Source: Progne subis subis (Eukaryota > Chordata > Aves > Passeriformes > Hirundinidae). Taken from it: 64,000 nt of DNA. The notes beneath the pieces were generated by a model that was not told the DNA's origin, made no database searches, and worked only from the letters and a program-made list of their open reading frames with translations. Of this stretch, positions 42,832 through 54,209 are shown piece by piece. The DNA lies in contig JAKJHU010000151.1 of the NCBI GenBank assembly GCA_022316685.1, positions 310,001 through 374,000 on the forward strand. The letters run 5' to 3'. The translations under genes were made by a program, and so were the position numbers. Within the stretch, counting starts at the first letter, position 1, and each line of letters begins with the position of its first letter.

Positions 42832-43075
42832 CCATGGAATCATTTAGGTAGGAAAAGCCCTCAGCTGTTCCCCAGCACTGTCAAAGCCACCGCTAAACCA
42901 CGTCCCCAAGTGCCACATCCACATGGCTTTAAAATTCCTCCAGGAATGATGGCTCAACCATTGCCCTGTTCCAGTTCTTGATAATCCTTTCATTGGCGGA
43001 ATTATTCCTGATATCCCTCCTAAACCTGTTCTCCTGCAAGTTGAGGCCATTTCCTCTTTTCCTTTTGTTTTTTTA
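42832..43075 (-). mobile_element. CR1 LINE 3' fragment, ACATGG-type
   Basis: ACCATGGAATCATTTAGGTA, CCGCTAAACCACGTCCCC, AAGTGCCACATCCACATGGC and GATATCCCTCCTAAACCTG. The subfamily is the one seen at 16115, 48955 and 51915. Confidence 0.92.
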
Positions 43076-43154
43076 CTTTGTGAAAGCACAATTTGTAAGG
43101 AATTTACTGACTTCCATCCCAGGCCCATCATAGGTAAGGGAATATTCCAAGTAT

Positions 43155-43316
43155 CTCCCCAGGGAATCTGTGGACTCCTCATCCCTGGAAGTGTTCAAGG
43201 CCGGGTTGAATGAGGCTGTGTGCCGTCTGGGACAGCGGAAGGTATCCCTGCTCATGGCAGAATTAAATGATCTTTGAGGTCCTTTCCACCCAAACTATTC
43301 TAAGATTCCATGATTT
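43155..43316 (+). mobile_element. CR1 LINE 3' end fragment
   Basis: CCCCAGGGAATCTGTGGAC, GTTCAAGGCCGGGTTGAATG and CTATTCTAAGATTCCATGAT. It lies about 80 bases right of a minus-strand copy of another subfamily, again 5' to 5'. Confidence 0.9.
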
Positions 43317-43984
43317 TCCACAATCACATCCAGGACAAGTTTTTTTATTGGAAGAATCCAGCTCCAGAAAGCAACAACCCTAAAGCTGCACTGGGATCCC
43401 CTAAAACCAGGCAAGGAGTGTTTCTATTCCTTAAATCTCTCCCTTCCAGAGGCAGATCCATCACTCCTGTTGGAAGTGCTTCGTTAGGATACACTCCCTG
43501 TAGCTCAGCTGCTGAGCGAGCAGCTCCCTTCTGCATCCTCAAATCCCGTGGGAAAACCACTCTGCTTATGAGGCAGAGAGAGAAAGATCTCCTGGGAATC
43601 CAAGTGCTTCCGTCAGCCTTCCGGAGTAGCCATCCGTGGTAGGAATTGCAAGAGGTCCCAGCTGGGCTCCGGGGTCCGGATTAAATAAGCATTACAAGTT
43701 CGGATATGCAGAGGGAATTTACTGGAGAGACACACATGGGTATCCATTTATCCAGAAACTTCCACAGGATCCCACCTCTCTGTCCTGATGCGTGTCCGCA
43801 TATTCCGAGTTCATGCCCTGAACACGCAGCTGATGGCAATAAAAATGCTCAAAGAGCTTTTTCCTGCTGGATACCCCAAATTCATGGATGAGCATCCCGT
43901 TGTGCGGGTGGGGAAGCTGCAAGGAAGCAGCTCGAAGGGAGGGGGAGATGGGAGTAAAAATCTGATGCAGGGTCACAGGGTGGG
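43317..43984. other. Unique sequence, nothing recognised
   Basis: CATTACAAGTTCGGATATGC and neighbours lack repeats. A plus-strand frame from 43788 has no domain and runs into CR1. Confidence 0.4.
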
Positions 43985-44222
43985 TTTGGAAGGAATGTTG
44001 GGAAGAATTTTTTCCCTCGGAGGGTGGTGAGGAACTGGAATGGAATTCCCAGAGAAGCTGTGGCTGTCCCCATCCCTGGAAGTCTCCAAGGCTAGGTTGG
44101 ACAAGGCTTGGAGCAACCTGGGATAGTGGAAGGTGACCCTGCCCATGGCTGGGGATGGGACTGGATGATCTTTAAGTTCCCTTCCAACCCAAACCATTCC
44201 ACGATTCTGTGATTCTGTGAAG
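43985..44222 (+). mobile_element. CR1 LINE 3' end fragment, well preserved
   Basis: GGTGGTGAGGAACTGGAATG, GAGAAGCTGTGGCTGTCCC, GAGCAACCTGGGATAGTGG and the tail CACGATTCTGTGATTCTGTG with two clean terminal octamers. Confidence 0.96.
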
Positions 44223-46498
44223 ATCAAGAAGCGGGAAATAAAAGAGAGAATCTGGGTAAGGAATGCAGGGGAATGGGGTGAGGTTGGAAACAGGAAGCTC
44301 CTTTCCAAGGCTGTTTGAAATGAAGCTGAGCATGGAAAGATGGAGATTACAAGTATTTTGTTGGAATTTTTGGTCATTTTTAAACAGATTTCAGTTTCTG
44401 GGAGGATTCCAATAATTTTAATATCCTTTTGGAATGACATGGGCATAGCAGTTAAGCTCCTCTTGTTTCTTTTTGTGTCCTCATTTATGTTCCTGCCATC
44501 CCTGATACAAAAATCAGCTCCTCTTCCACCACTTCCACAATTTTACCTCTTAATTCCCACTGAAACTTCCAAGAAAATTTCCTTTTGGCAGTTTCCTGGT
44601 GAGGACTGAACTTTGATTTTTGCTGTAATTCCCCATTGTTTCACACGCTCTGTATACCAGTCTCCGAACACATTCCTGGGAATTTCAGGTCTGTTTCCAT
44701 GATTGCAGTTTGAGTAACTCCACTCACACACTTCTGGAATTTGGAAGACATGTTGGGATTTCCATACAAAGCATGAAGCACTTGGACCAATGCAGAGAAC
44801 CCTCCTCACTTCCAGACATATTTCCATGTGTCCAACACAGGGAATAAGACCTTGTCAGGTGCTTAAATGCCAGGTGGTGTTTTGGATAAAAAATTTGTGG
44901 GATGTGAAGGCCGCATATATTTTGGAAGTGCTCCGTGTCCTTCAGAGCTTTTGTGGAGATGAGAAACAGGGTGAGGAATATTGGGTGCTGCATGGATGGA
45001 ATCCCAAGGGATAAAAATGGAAAAAATATCAGGCGATAGTGGCTTGAAGAGTGGAAACAATGTGGATTTCTCTCTCCTGACTACCAGTTATCCAAGACGC
45101 TCATTTTCCTTGAAATTGGTGTTTATGGAGAGAATGGCCTATTGGCTTACCACAGTCCCTGCTCTCTGCAGGAAAATCCTGGATATGGGAGTTGAAATGG
45201 AAAATAATGTGCTTGGATAATTCCCAAGGCTCTGTTTTACTACTGTAATGGCAGAGATGAGGAGTTTTATTCCGTATCAGGGATCCTAATTTTGGAACAG
45301 AGGATCAGCCATTGACCTACAGGAACAGATCAGCAGGAAAGTCAGAATTCCTCATTGTCCCTTTTCCCTGGTTCAATTCCAAAGCAAGGATGGGATTCCT
45401 ACTGGTCTGCAGGAGTGGGGCAAAGAGAAGCATCCAAGGTTTGGACGCCCTCAAAGCTGGAAAAATCAGAGTTTTGGGGGGAAATGCACTTCCTTCTGTA
45501 ATTAGAAATTGTTTCCAACCCCAGCTTCCAACTCTCTCCCAGTATTCATTAGCCTTCCATTGGTTAAAAATGAAAGAAATTTAAATTAATAATTTATATG
45601 AATAATAATAGTAGCTCATATCCTCAAACAGAAAAATTGCTGGCAAGGTGTTTTAGGAGATCCTGCAGCTCCATTCTGGGCTTCCTCATCTTTTTTCCTT
45701 CTGGATACCAAGGGATGGAAATGCAGTTCCTGCTTCGGAATTCTCACAGCCACGGTAAAGGCAGGATTTTGCCCCAGGGTGCCACAAGTGCCACTAAATA
45801 TTCCAGAGCTGTCATTTTAAGGGATAGAGAGAGGGAAAAGGAAACACAGTGGGAAAGGGTAAGGTCTTCAGGAGAAGGGTCCAGGCCTGAGGAATCCATG
45901 GACGGAAAGAGAAGGAGGAAAGGGAAAAGATGGCAGTGAGAGAACAGGTCCAGGGTGGGGAAAACTGAGCAAAAAGAATGTGCTGAATTCTGCTGTGCTT
46001 TCTGCCCCAGGGCTCAGACCCACACACCTCATTGTGTGCAATTCATCAAAAATAGCTGGATGGCCCCTGGGATGAAGAAAATTCTGGCTGTATCCCTAAT
46101 TAATTGTGTCTTCAGCACCTCTGACAGCTCCTCCAGACCTGTCAGGATGTATCCGACAAACTCCCTCCATGCCGAGGACGCCGGTGTGTGACAAGGATGG
46201 AGCAAGTCACCCATGTTTTTCCATCCAGCATCCAAGGGGGACTGAGGATGTGGCTGGAGGTCATGGCTGATCCTGGTGCTGATGCCACGGGGCTGTGAAT
46301 TCCCGTCCTGGTGCCGCCGTTCCTCCCTGGGGGGCTCATTCCCTTCCAGAAGCAGGACCGGCCGGCGCAGCCGAGCGCCAGAGCTGTTGAGAGATGAAAT
46401 CAGAGCTGGCCCAGCTTGGGTTGCAGGGACGGCTTTCTGTTCCCATTAATAATTCAGGGATCCCCTGGGGGTGGGAAGATAACATCATATCCCACCCT
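44223..46498. other. Long repeat-poor stretch, nothing recognised
   Basis: 2.3 kb without CR1 or microsatellites. AT-rich patches lie at 44340-44440 and 45575-45615 (AATTTAAATTAATAATTTAT). No exon is supported. Parts could be conserved, for instance CCCTAATTAATTGTGTC near 46095. Confidence 0.4.
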
Positions 46499-46849
46499 TT
46501 TCCCTTCCCTTCCCTTCCCTTCCCTTCCCTTCCCTTCCCTTCCCTTCCCTTCCCTTCCCTTCCCTTCCCTTCCCTTCCCTTCCCTTCCCTTCCCTTCCCT
46601 TCCCTTCCCTTCCCTTCCCTTCCCTTCCCTTCCCTTCCCTTCCCTTCCCTTCCCTTCCCTTCCCTTCCCTTCCCTTCCCTTCCCTTCCCTTCCCTTCCCT
46701 TCCCTTCCCTTCCCTTCCCTTCCCTTCCCTTCCCTTCCCTTCCCTTCCCTTCCCTTCCCTTCCCTTCCCTTCCCTTCCCTTCCCTTCCCTTCCCTTCCCT
46801 TCCCTTCCCTTCCCTTCCCTTCCCTTCCCTTCCCTTCCCTTCCCTTCCC
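46499..46849 (+). repeat. (CCCTT)n array, perfect, about 70 units
   Basis: I see no interruption over 351 bases (70 pentamers), in contrast to the same motif at 9088-9496. P-F-P-S-L and G-R-E-G-K frames of more than 200 codons on both strands are translations of this array. Confidence 0.99.
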
Positions 46850-47449
46850 GAGTTGGGGAAACCTTGGCGCCATGTTGTGTTACCTCCAAAGACGACATCT
46901 CCTAGAAACAGAATTCCCAATCTTTGTCTTCCAGAGGTTTGGTCAGCTTCAGCCACCCAGGGAAGGAGAAGAAACTCTGGGAATCATTTTATGCCTCCAG
47001 CTTTTCCCTGGGGAGTTTGGTCCTTCCAGGATGGTTTTACTGAGTCAGTGAGAGCAGTTTGATGTCATCTCTTTTTGGGAAGGGCCATAGGGGAAAAAAC
47101 AGGAAAGGTCCTAGAAAAATTCTGAGTGGAATAAAAGGCCTGACTTTCACAGACAATTGGCAAGGAAGTATCCTGCAGTGTGGAACAGTGCTGGAATATT
47201 TTCCTGCTGGTTCATGGTGGGAATACCGGCTGTGCCTGTGGCTATGGCTTCGCTCCTGGAGCTCAGCCATCCGTGCAACCAAACCTGATGGAACACGGCT
47301 TTTTTTGTGAGGATCCTCACGTGTCTTCCTCTTCCACACTGAAATCCATGACCTTGGGTGTCCAAGCCCACCCTTGTGGTGATATTGGCAGTATTGGAGG
47401 GAGGCGGGGGCTGGAAAATATCTTGGAAGGATCCAGGGAAACCAATAGA
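46850..47449. other. Unique sequence, nothing recognised
   Basis: No family recognised up to the next CR1 tail. Confidence 0.4.
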
Positions 47450-47580
47450 TCATGGAATCATAGAATGGGTTGAGTTGGAAGTGACTTTAGGACTTACCTA
47501 ATTCCAACTCTCTCCATGAACAGAGGAGCTTCCACTGGACCAGGAGCCCTCTCCAGCTCAGTCTTGGATACCTCTTTAGA
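47450..47580 (-). mobile_element. CR1 LINE 3' fragment
   Basis: ATCATGGAATCATAGAATGG (two terminal octamers in complement), GAGTTGGAAGTGACTTTAGG and CAGAGGAGCTTCCACTGG. Confidence 0.9.
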
Positions 47581-47755
47581 TCCCTAAATATTTTCTGGAT
47601 ACTTTGCCAGGATTTTGTGAGAACCACAATGAGGAGAGAACAACCTGCTTTCCTGGGAGGAGGCCAGAAGTCCTCCTGTGGGTTCCAGTGGAACCCTTCC
47701 TGCATTTCTGCATTTTTTGGGACTCTCAGATTCCCCTAAGTTTACTCCTTCTTTT

Positions 47756-47758
<3 letters not shown>
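47581..47758. other. Unique sequence, nothing recognised
   Basis: Short spacer before a long T run. Confidence 0.3.
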
Positions 47759-47800
<42 letters not shown>

Positions 47801-47833
47801 CCTCCTCCTCCTTTTTTTCTTTCTTTTCCCTTT
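47759..47833 (+). repeat. Poly(T) run with pyrimidine tail
   Basis: 42 T residues (47759-47800), then CCTCCTCCTCC and more T-rich sequence. No SINE or LINE body adjoins. Confidence 0.97.
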
Positions 47834-48463
47834 GCAAAGTGAGTTTCTCATATGGAATCATTCCTGGGGAGCTTTGGGATCGACCTGGGTCAGTTTAGTC
47901 CCGCCATAACCACCTGGCAGAAATTTCAGCCGTGGCCAGGGGTATGGCAGTGCCTAAGGCATTGTGCCACTTAGAAATTCCCAACAACTGGATTTGCCCC
48001 GGGAGTTGGACCTGAAGGACGGATTTGAGCCGAATCCACCTTGGGCATGGGATGTGCTCATCCCCACGTGCCCAAATCACCCCTGGTTGAAGGGTGATGG
48101 GGACTTCAGTTGCTGCAATGTCTCCGTTTGTGTCTTAAAAACATGGATGAGGATTTTCTCTGGATTTTAAAAGGGAATTTCCAATGAACATCTTCATCCC
48201 TTCCTTCCTTCCCCAAATTCCTTTTTCTGAAATCTTTATTAAAGGGAAGAAGGGATTTTCTGGACCTCTGCCACGAAGCTTCTCTACCCCTCTTTCAGCA
48301 CAGCCCAGACAAATTCCCTGCAGACTCCAAACCAGCTGAACATCCCTAATCTCCTCTTATCCCACGTTATTCCTCTCCTGAGTGTCTCCTGGTTTGGAAT
48401 CAGGCCCTGGATAGCTCATTTTCCCCTGTTTTATTTCTCGACCTCCTTTTTTTTCCCTCAAGG
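47834..48463. other. Unique sequence, nothing recognised
   Basis: Pyrimidine-leaning DNA with no feature. Confidence 0.4.
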
Positions 48464-48625
48464 ATTCCAAGTGTTAACACAAAGAAAGTCCAGCTGAGCT
48501 GTCTGATTTATCCATCTCCTCACCTTGACTTTATTTCCTGGTCGCAATTCCAAGTGTTAATGTTACATTCCTGGTTTAAGTATCTGATTTATCCACCCTC
48601 ACCTCCCCCATTACTTTGTGTTACG
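48464..48625 (+). repeat. Diverged 83-bp tandem duplication
   Basis: ATTCCAAGTGTTAA at 48464 recurs at 48547. Each is followed about 35 bases on by the phrase TCTGATTTATCCA and a CCTC-rich stretch. Confidence 0.7.
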
Positions 48626-48770
48626 GGTTTGAAATGTTAATTTTAACAATAAAAGTTTTACGCCCCCGGTGCTTTCTGCGCTAACATGGGGACATTATTT
48701 CCTAGGACGAGGGTTTTAAAAGCTAATGTCCTAATGCTGCTTTAATTGTGGGATTTATTCCTGCTAAGGC
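48626..48770. promoter_or_regulatory. Candidate conserved non-coding block
   Basis: GAAATGTTAATTTTAAC, CAATAAAAGTTTTACGCCC, TAAAAGCTAATGTCCTAATG and CTGCTTTAATTGTGGG. Repeat-free and ATTA-rich. Confidence 0.3.
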
Positions 48771-48954
48771 AGCTCCTGGAAGCATGTGGGGGTGGGAGGA
48801 ACTCTGTGCCCGGTGGCAACGTCTCTTCTGGTGTTTGGTGGGAAGAGCAAATTCCTGTACCCAAGCTGGAGAAGGAAAATTGCTGATTGTCCTTAGGAGG
48901 TATCCAAGGCTTCAAAAAGGTGATGATGCATTTAATGCAAGGAGTGGGGGAAAC
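48771..48954. other. Unique sequence, nothing recognised
   Basis: Short spacer before a CR1 copy. Confidence 0.3.
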
Positions 48955-49480
48955 AGAATCATGGGATTGTAGGATCATTTAGGTTGGAAAAGCCCTCTAA
49001 AATCATTGATTCCAGCTGTTAAGTCCACCACTAAACCATGTCCACAACTGCCACGTTCATGTCTTTTAAATCCTTCCAGGGATGGTGACTCCAATGCTGC
49101 TCTGGACAGCTGTGCCAAGGCTGGACAACTCTTTCCATGAAGAAGTTTTCCCAATATCCAATGAAAACCTCCCCTGGTGAAACTTGAGGCTGTCTCCACT
49201 TGTCCCGTCCCTTGTTCCTGGGAGCAGAGCCCAAACCTCTCCTGTCAGAGACTTGTGGAGAGCCAAAATGTCCCCCCCCGAGCCTCCTTTTCTCCATCTG
49301 AGCCCCCCCAGCTTCCTCAGCTGCTCCTGGCTTTCCAGACCCTTCCCTGACTCTGTTCCCTTCCCTGAACACATTCCACCCCCTCAATGTCATTCTCATC
49401 GTGAGGACCCAAAACTGATCCCAGAATTTGAGGCTCCAGTGAAGCCCTGATGGTGCAGATCCAACTTCTCCTGGTCTCTG
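48955..49480 (-). mobile_element. CR1 LINE fragment, about 525 bp, with ORF2 tail
   Basis: Starts with GAATCATGGGATTGTAGGAT in complement, then CCACTAAACCATGTCC, and reaches the ORF2 C-terminus. SLKFHQGRFSLDIGK is readable on the minus strand near 49150-49200. A C run (49271-49278) disrupts the frame. Confidence 0.94.
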
Positions 49481-49904
49481 TCAATCTCTTCCAGCCTCTT
49501 CCAGGGGAACGCAGCTCCAAGCACCTGGCAAAGCTCCAAGGCCAGACTGGAGTGAGGATGTGGTTTAGGATGTGGAGACGCAGCCCATCCCGGCTGGAGA
49601 TATGGAAAACCCTTGGGAATTGTCAGGTTTATGGCGTGGAGGGAGGGTCTGGTCTCCATGGGCAGCACCACAGCAAAGGTGGGACCAGCGCAGTCAGGCA
49701 GTGCTGGAAAGGTCTGGTGTCCCTGTGGCACAGGTGGGATGAGTGGAACCAAAATTCCTGGATGTTCTGCTCCACCTGAACACCAAGAAAGGAAGTCTGA
49801 GGCCAAGGAGAAACTCCACATCCAGTAGCTGTTGAGTTGTGCATGAATATCCGTCTGTTCTGGACTGACAGCCCTGCTGCAGAATGGGATAAAGGTTAGG
49901 GTTA
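49481..49904. other. Unique sequence, nothing recognised
   Basis: Ends in a short TTAGGG-like stretch (49895-49910) that is too brief to be telomeric. Confidence 0.4.
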
Positions 49905-50095
49905 GGTTAGATGGGATTTTAGGGAAAGATTTTCCATTCAGGAGGTGGCTGGGCACTGGAACAGGCTCCCCAAGGAAGTGGTCACAGCTCCAAGCCTGGC
50001 AGAACTCAGGCACACGTTGGGATTGTTTTGGGTGTCCTTTGCAGGGCCAGGAGTTGGACTCAGATCCTTCCAGCTCAGGACATTCCATGAAATAC
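49905..50095 (+). mobile_element. CR1 LINE 3' fragment of a third subfamily
   Basis: GGTTAGATGGGATTTTAGGG, CACTGGAACAGGCTCCCCAA, GGAAGTGGTCACAGCTCCAA and TTCCAGCTCAGGACATTCC. The end differs from both other types here and matches the relative at 56215 in complement. Confidence 0.85.
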
Positions 50096-50829
50096 ATGGC
50101 TCAAGGCTGGGGCAAAGCATGGAGTTGCTGGGATGGGGATTGGGATCAGCGCTGGTGGTGTTGGTTGGTGACAACCAGACTCGTTCACCTTTAGTGGCTT
50201 GACCCAACGATCTTCTCCGGAATTGCTGCCGAGGATGATTGGATTGCTCTGACAGGAACTGGGAAGTTGCTGATGCAGGGAACAAAGGTCCTAAAGCTGC
50301 AGTGGCAGCAAAACGCCATCCTGATGTGTCACAGGGACAGCCCCGGCGGCAAGGAGAGCTCCTGCTTGTCCACTGTCAAGCCAGGCTGGAGATCAGGCTG
50401 AGGACGACCTTCCTGTGCCTCCAGATCAAGCCTGGATTTTAATCCCATCAAGGAAATCTCAGATTTAGTCTGGCCTGGGAGGCGGAATGGACTTGTACAC
50501 CTGTGGTGTTTTTGGGAATCCAGCTCTCCCTGACACCCTCAGTCACGGGAGAAGGTGTGGTGTCCACTGTCCCGCTCCTTTCCTGCCCATGGGATCCTGG
50601 GGACAGCACTGAGTCACCTGGATGTGACCTGAGCGTGTCGCCTGCTTCAAAGACATCACCTGGCCTCATTTATTTGCTGCTGTGGGGACAGAAAGTGCAC
50701 GAGGCCACGGAGAGAGGGGTGGCAGGAGAGCAGGTGTCTGTGCACCTGCAGATGTGACACCACAAAAAGGGGGTGTGCCCATTTCTCAGGGGACACAGCC
50801 GGACCCTGTGCCCAGTGTCCTCACCTGGG
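50096..50829. other. Unique sequence, nothing recognised
   Basis: GC-balanced spacer. No repeat or exon is supported. Confidence 0.4.
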
Positions 50830-51330
50830 CACCAATAAATTAATTAATGAAAATTAAGCTTGATCTCTTTGCCTTCCAGTGACCTCTGCGTGTTTGCTGT
50901 CAGCTTTCCTGTGGATCTGATTTCCCTTTTTCTTTGTTTTCCCCTGGATTAAGAAATTATCCCATTACAGAAGTCACTTAAAGTGGAGGGAAAGAAAGTG
51001 GAAATTCAATTGAATAAACAGCGAGGGCACTTCTTTATTTTTTGCTATCTGCAAAAAAAGGAAGAGCCCAAGCAGCAGAAATTAATGTTCAATTGAATAA
51101 ATACCAATAACACTCCTTCTTTCTGGCTCCTCCAGCTTATGGTGCAAAGATAGTGAAAATTCAATTGGATTTTAATAACAATGTGCCCCATTCCCAAAAA
51201 TACAACCAAAAGGTGAGAAAGGGACCCTGACTTAAAATCAATGATAGAAAAGATAGGCAACATCATCAAAATTATATTAGCCTTAATAGTCAATCAATTA
51301 ATGAAATCTCCCAGTTATTTAAAAAATAAA
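50830..51330. promoter_or_regulatory. Candidate conserved AT-rich non-coding element
   Basis: AAATTAATTAATGAAAATTA, AAGAAATTATCCCATTAC, three copies of a TTCAATTG core (51003, 51088, 51159) and GTCAATCAATTAATGAAATC. The three TTCAATTG copies are spaced 72-85 bases and partly share flanks, suggesting a decayed ~80-base tandem repeat inside an otherwise unique block. Confidence 0.37.
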
Positions 51331-51356
51331 AGCCTGGGGTGGGTTTTTTGGTTGGG

Positions 51357-51372
51357 TTTTTTTTTTTTTTTT
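51357..51372 (+). repeat. Poly(T) run
   Basis: Sixteen T residues between GGTTGGG and GCTTTCC. Confidence 0.95.
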
Positions 51373-51374
51373 GC

Positions 51375-51620
51375 TTTCCCGATGAAGTTTTCTGGCGGGA
51401 TCTGAAAGCTTTTTGTCCCACCTTCCCTGCCCACCATTAGGGGCCGTTTATCGAAGTGACAGTTCCTTTATCTGGGAAGGAGGGGGGGAAAAGGAGAGTG
51501 CTGAGGCCACTGGGAATGAAATGTTGCCGAGATATGAATTTTGATAGGTCGTCAATACCCTCTGTCCCTTCCAATTAAAAAAGAGCAGCGGCCTCCGAGG
51601 GCAGATGGGCAACATTTCAG
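51375..51620. promoter_or_regulatory. Candidate conserved non-coding block
   Basis: GGCCGTTTATCGAAGTGACA, GTTCCTTTATCTGGGAAGG, CCGAGATATGAATTTTGATA and TCCAATTAAAAAAGAGCAGC. Repeat-free and with CpGs. Confidence 0.3.
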
Positions 51621-51914
51621 AGCCCATAAAATCAAATGGGGGGGTAGAGGAGAGATCCAGCTGGACTTCAACCTCCTCTCCCTCTTTTCCTTCTGGAACG
51701 GGGTGGTTTCTCTTAACGCTTTGCCTGCTGGATTACTTTTCCTCTGGCTCGATGATCTTCACCACTGGAAACTCGTTGGATGGGGGGTTTGGGTGTGGAT
51801 GGACCTGTCCCTGAGGTCTCCGTGTGACACCAACCTGTCCATGGCGGGGAACAATCAGCGGGATTGGCTCCTGTCCTTGTCTGAATCCAAAGCTTTTTGC
51901 CAGGAGAGGCTTTG

Positions 51915-52350
51915 GGATTGTGGGATTGTTTAGGTTGGAAAAGTCCTCCAAGGTCAGTACACCAAACCTTGTCCCCAAGTGTCACATCCACACAGCATCT
52001 GCAGGGATGGATGACGTCAATACTGCCCCGGGCAGGCTGTTCCTGTGCATAACCACCTTTCCTATGACGGAATTTTCCCAATATCCAACCTAAACTTCCC
52101 CTGGTGAAACTTGAGACCATTTCCTCTCATCCTGTCCCTCATTCCCTTGGAGCAGAGCTCAACTCCCACCTGACTGCACCCTCCTGTCAGGGAGCTGCAG
52201 AGAGCCAGGAGGTCTCTCCTGAGCCTCCTTTTCTCCAGGCTGAGCCCCTTTCCCAGCTCCTTCAGCTGCTCCTGGTGCTCCAGACCCTTCCCCAGCTCCA
52301 TTCCCTTCCCTGGACAGGCTCCAGGGAGGGACACCTCAGGATTGGAGGTG
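51915..52350 (-). mobile_element. CR1 LINE fragment with well preserved ORF2 tail
   Basis: On the minus strand LSLEKRRLRRDLLALCSSL and GNGLKFHQGKFRLDIGK lie in one frame (about 52090-52250), the C-terminal end of CR1 ORF2. GGGATTGTTTAGGTTGG marks the 3' side at left. The reading frame is intact for about 100 codons here, better than the other copies. Confidence 0.95.
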
Positions 52351-53464
52351 TCCCAGAGCACAGAGGGACAATCACTACTCTGCTCCTGTGGCTCTCTTGG
52401 CCACTTTTCAAGCTGGTGGGTCATCCAGAAAAGTGTCAGACAAATGGCCGGAGGCTGCTTGACCGTGCTGATCCCACCGTGTCCCTCCCAGTCCCTCTGG
52501 ATCCACGCTCTCCTTGGGCTGCTCCTCACCTCCTCCTCTCCCAGGAGAAACCCAATCTGGCCTCCTCGGTGTCACCTGAAAGCGGGGATCTGCTTTCAGC
52601 CCCATCCCCGCTCCCGGCGGCGGCGCGGGCTAAGTGGCTCCGTCGCCCCGCGGAAAACCTCAGCAGGATTCCTGGCTCCAAGGGAGCTGCACCCGGAGAA
52701 GCACCTGGATAACCGTGGAGCAAGGTTAACTCTTTAGGGTCCTCCCTGCCAGGTCCTGCTCCCAGAGGAAAGTCTGTCAGGGAGATGAGGTGAAATCTGT
52801 TGGAAGAATGAGGGAAAGCGGTAGGGAAATCCCCATGGATCAGAACATTCCGGCCTTAGAGGGACAAAGGAGAGGGGAGAACCTCAGAACCAAAGATGGA
52901 GGCCTGAGAGGGTTTCATGGAGTGAGAACAACAGGAAAATTCAATTTAATTTTAGCAGGAGACACTCAAGGTAAGGAGGTGAAGGGATTGTCTCTCATCT
53001 GGTTTCAGAGTACAACGACTCTCTCCAGCTGTTCCAAGAAGGATCCTGTGAAGTTGTGAAATTCCTCTTTTGTGGTTTCCTGAGGATTTTTTCTTTTCTT
53101 GGACCAGAACAAGCATTGTATGCCTTCATTCCAGGACTCCAATTAACCCATGTTGCAAGTGTGAGCTGAGCAGGGAATCCAAAGCAGGATTTGAACTCAC
53201 CTTGCAGGTGAGATGGGAGCTTCAGCCAGGATCCACTTCAAAATAGGATGGAAATGGAATGGATGAATCCTTGCGAAGTCACAAACCAGCTCACCTGGAT
53301 GTCTGCAAGGGCCTGAAGTGTCTCTGCCACCCCCTCCATGCCGTGCCACGGCCCCTGACACACAGGTCCACCAGCCTTTGGAATCCGAATTCCTGATCCC
53401 AAGGAGAAAAACAAGAGATCTCTGTGCAGGTCTGGATTCCAGGAGATCATTGAATACAATAATG
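52351..53464. other. Unique sequence, with a small CpG patch
   Basis: GCTCCCGGCGGCGGCGCGGG and CCGTCGCCCCGCGG (about 52608-52662) form a short CpG-rich patch of ~60 bases. The rest is plain. Confidence 0.4.
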
Positions 53465-54010
53465 GAGTGGAATCATTCAGGTTGGGAAAGACCTCCAAGA
53501 TCTTTGAGTCCAGCCTGTGACCAATCCCCACTTTGCCACCAGCCCAGAGCACTGAGTGCCACTTCCATGGACACCTCCATGGATGGGGACTCCAACACCT
53601 CCCTGGGCCCATTCCAATCCTTGACCACCCTTTCCACGAAGAAATTCCTCCTAATATCCAACCTGAACCTCTCGTGGCACAATCTGAAGCTGTTTCCTCT
53701 CATCCCTTGTTCCCTGAGCAGAGCCTGACCTCTCCCTGGCTGGCCCCTCTTGTCAGGGAGTTGTGGAGAGCCAAAAGGTCCTGAGCCTCATTTTCTCCAG
53801 GCTGAGCTCCCCCAGATCCCTCATCCACTCCTGGTGCTCCAGCCCATTTCCCAGCTCCATTCCCCTCTCTGGACGTGCTCCAGCTCTTCAAAGTCATTCT
53901 TGTCATGAGGAGTCCAAAACTGATCCCAGGATTTGGGGTCCCTCAGCAGCTCCAGCACTAGGGGATGATCCCTTCCCTGGTCCTCCTGGCCGTGCTATTT
54001 TTGGTGCAGA
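53465..54010 (-). mobile_element. CR1 LINE fragment, about 545 bp, with ORF2 tail
   Basis: GGAATCATTCAGGTTGGGAA at left, then ORF2: [18 protein letters not shown] is readable on the minus strand near 53620-53680. [10 protein letters not shown] lies further along in another frame. It is 5'-truncated near 54010. Confidence 0.95.
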
Positions 54011-54209
54011 AATGACAGAAAAAAAATGACATGATTATCCCAAGGAATTTAATTCAGACATAAAGAATTCAATCTCCATATCCGCCCAATCCCAGGAAAG
54101 AGTGAGAAGCTGTCACTCACATCTTGTCAGTGACAATCTGGATAAGCTGTCAAGATCCATTGAGGGCCCTTCACTGTCACTTCAGCTGCTCGGAGGATTA
54201 GAGGTAGAT
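54011..54209. other. Unique sequence, nothing recognised
   Basis: Short spacer. Confidence 0.3.

Noticed and set aside
9088..46849. CRISPR-like array from regularly repeated units
   Set aside because: Repeats are pure short tandem units with no spacers, in vertebrate DNA.
46336..47062. Open frames of more than 200 codons on both strands
   Set aside because: Same reason: the perfect CCCTT array.
49892..49912. TTAGGG-like stretch as an interstitial telomere
   Set aside because: Only one or two imperfect units, at the start of a CR1 copy.
49396..50097. 233-codon minus-strand frame
   Set aside because: Its ends lie in CR1 copies of different orientation and its middle has no recognisable domain.
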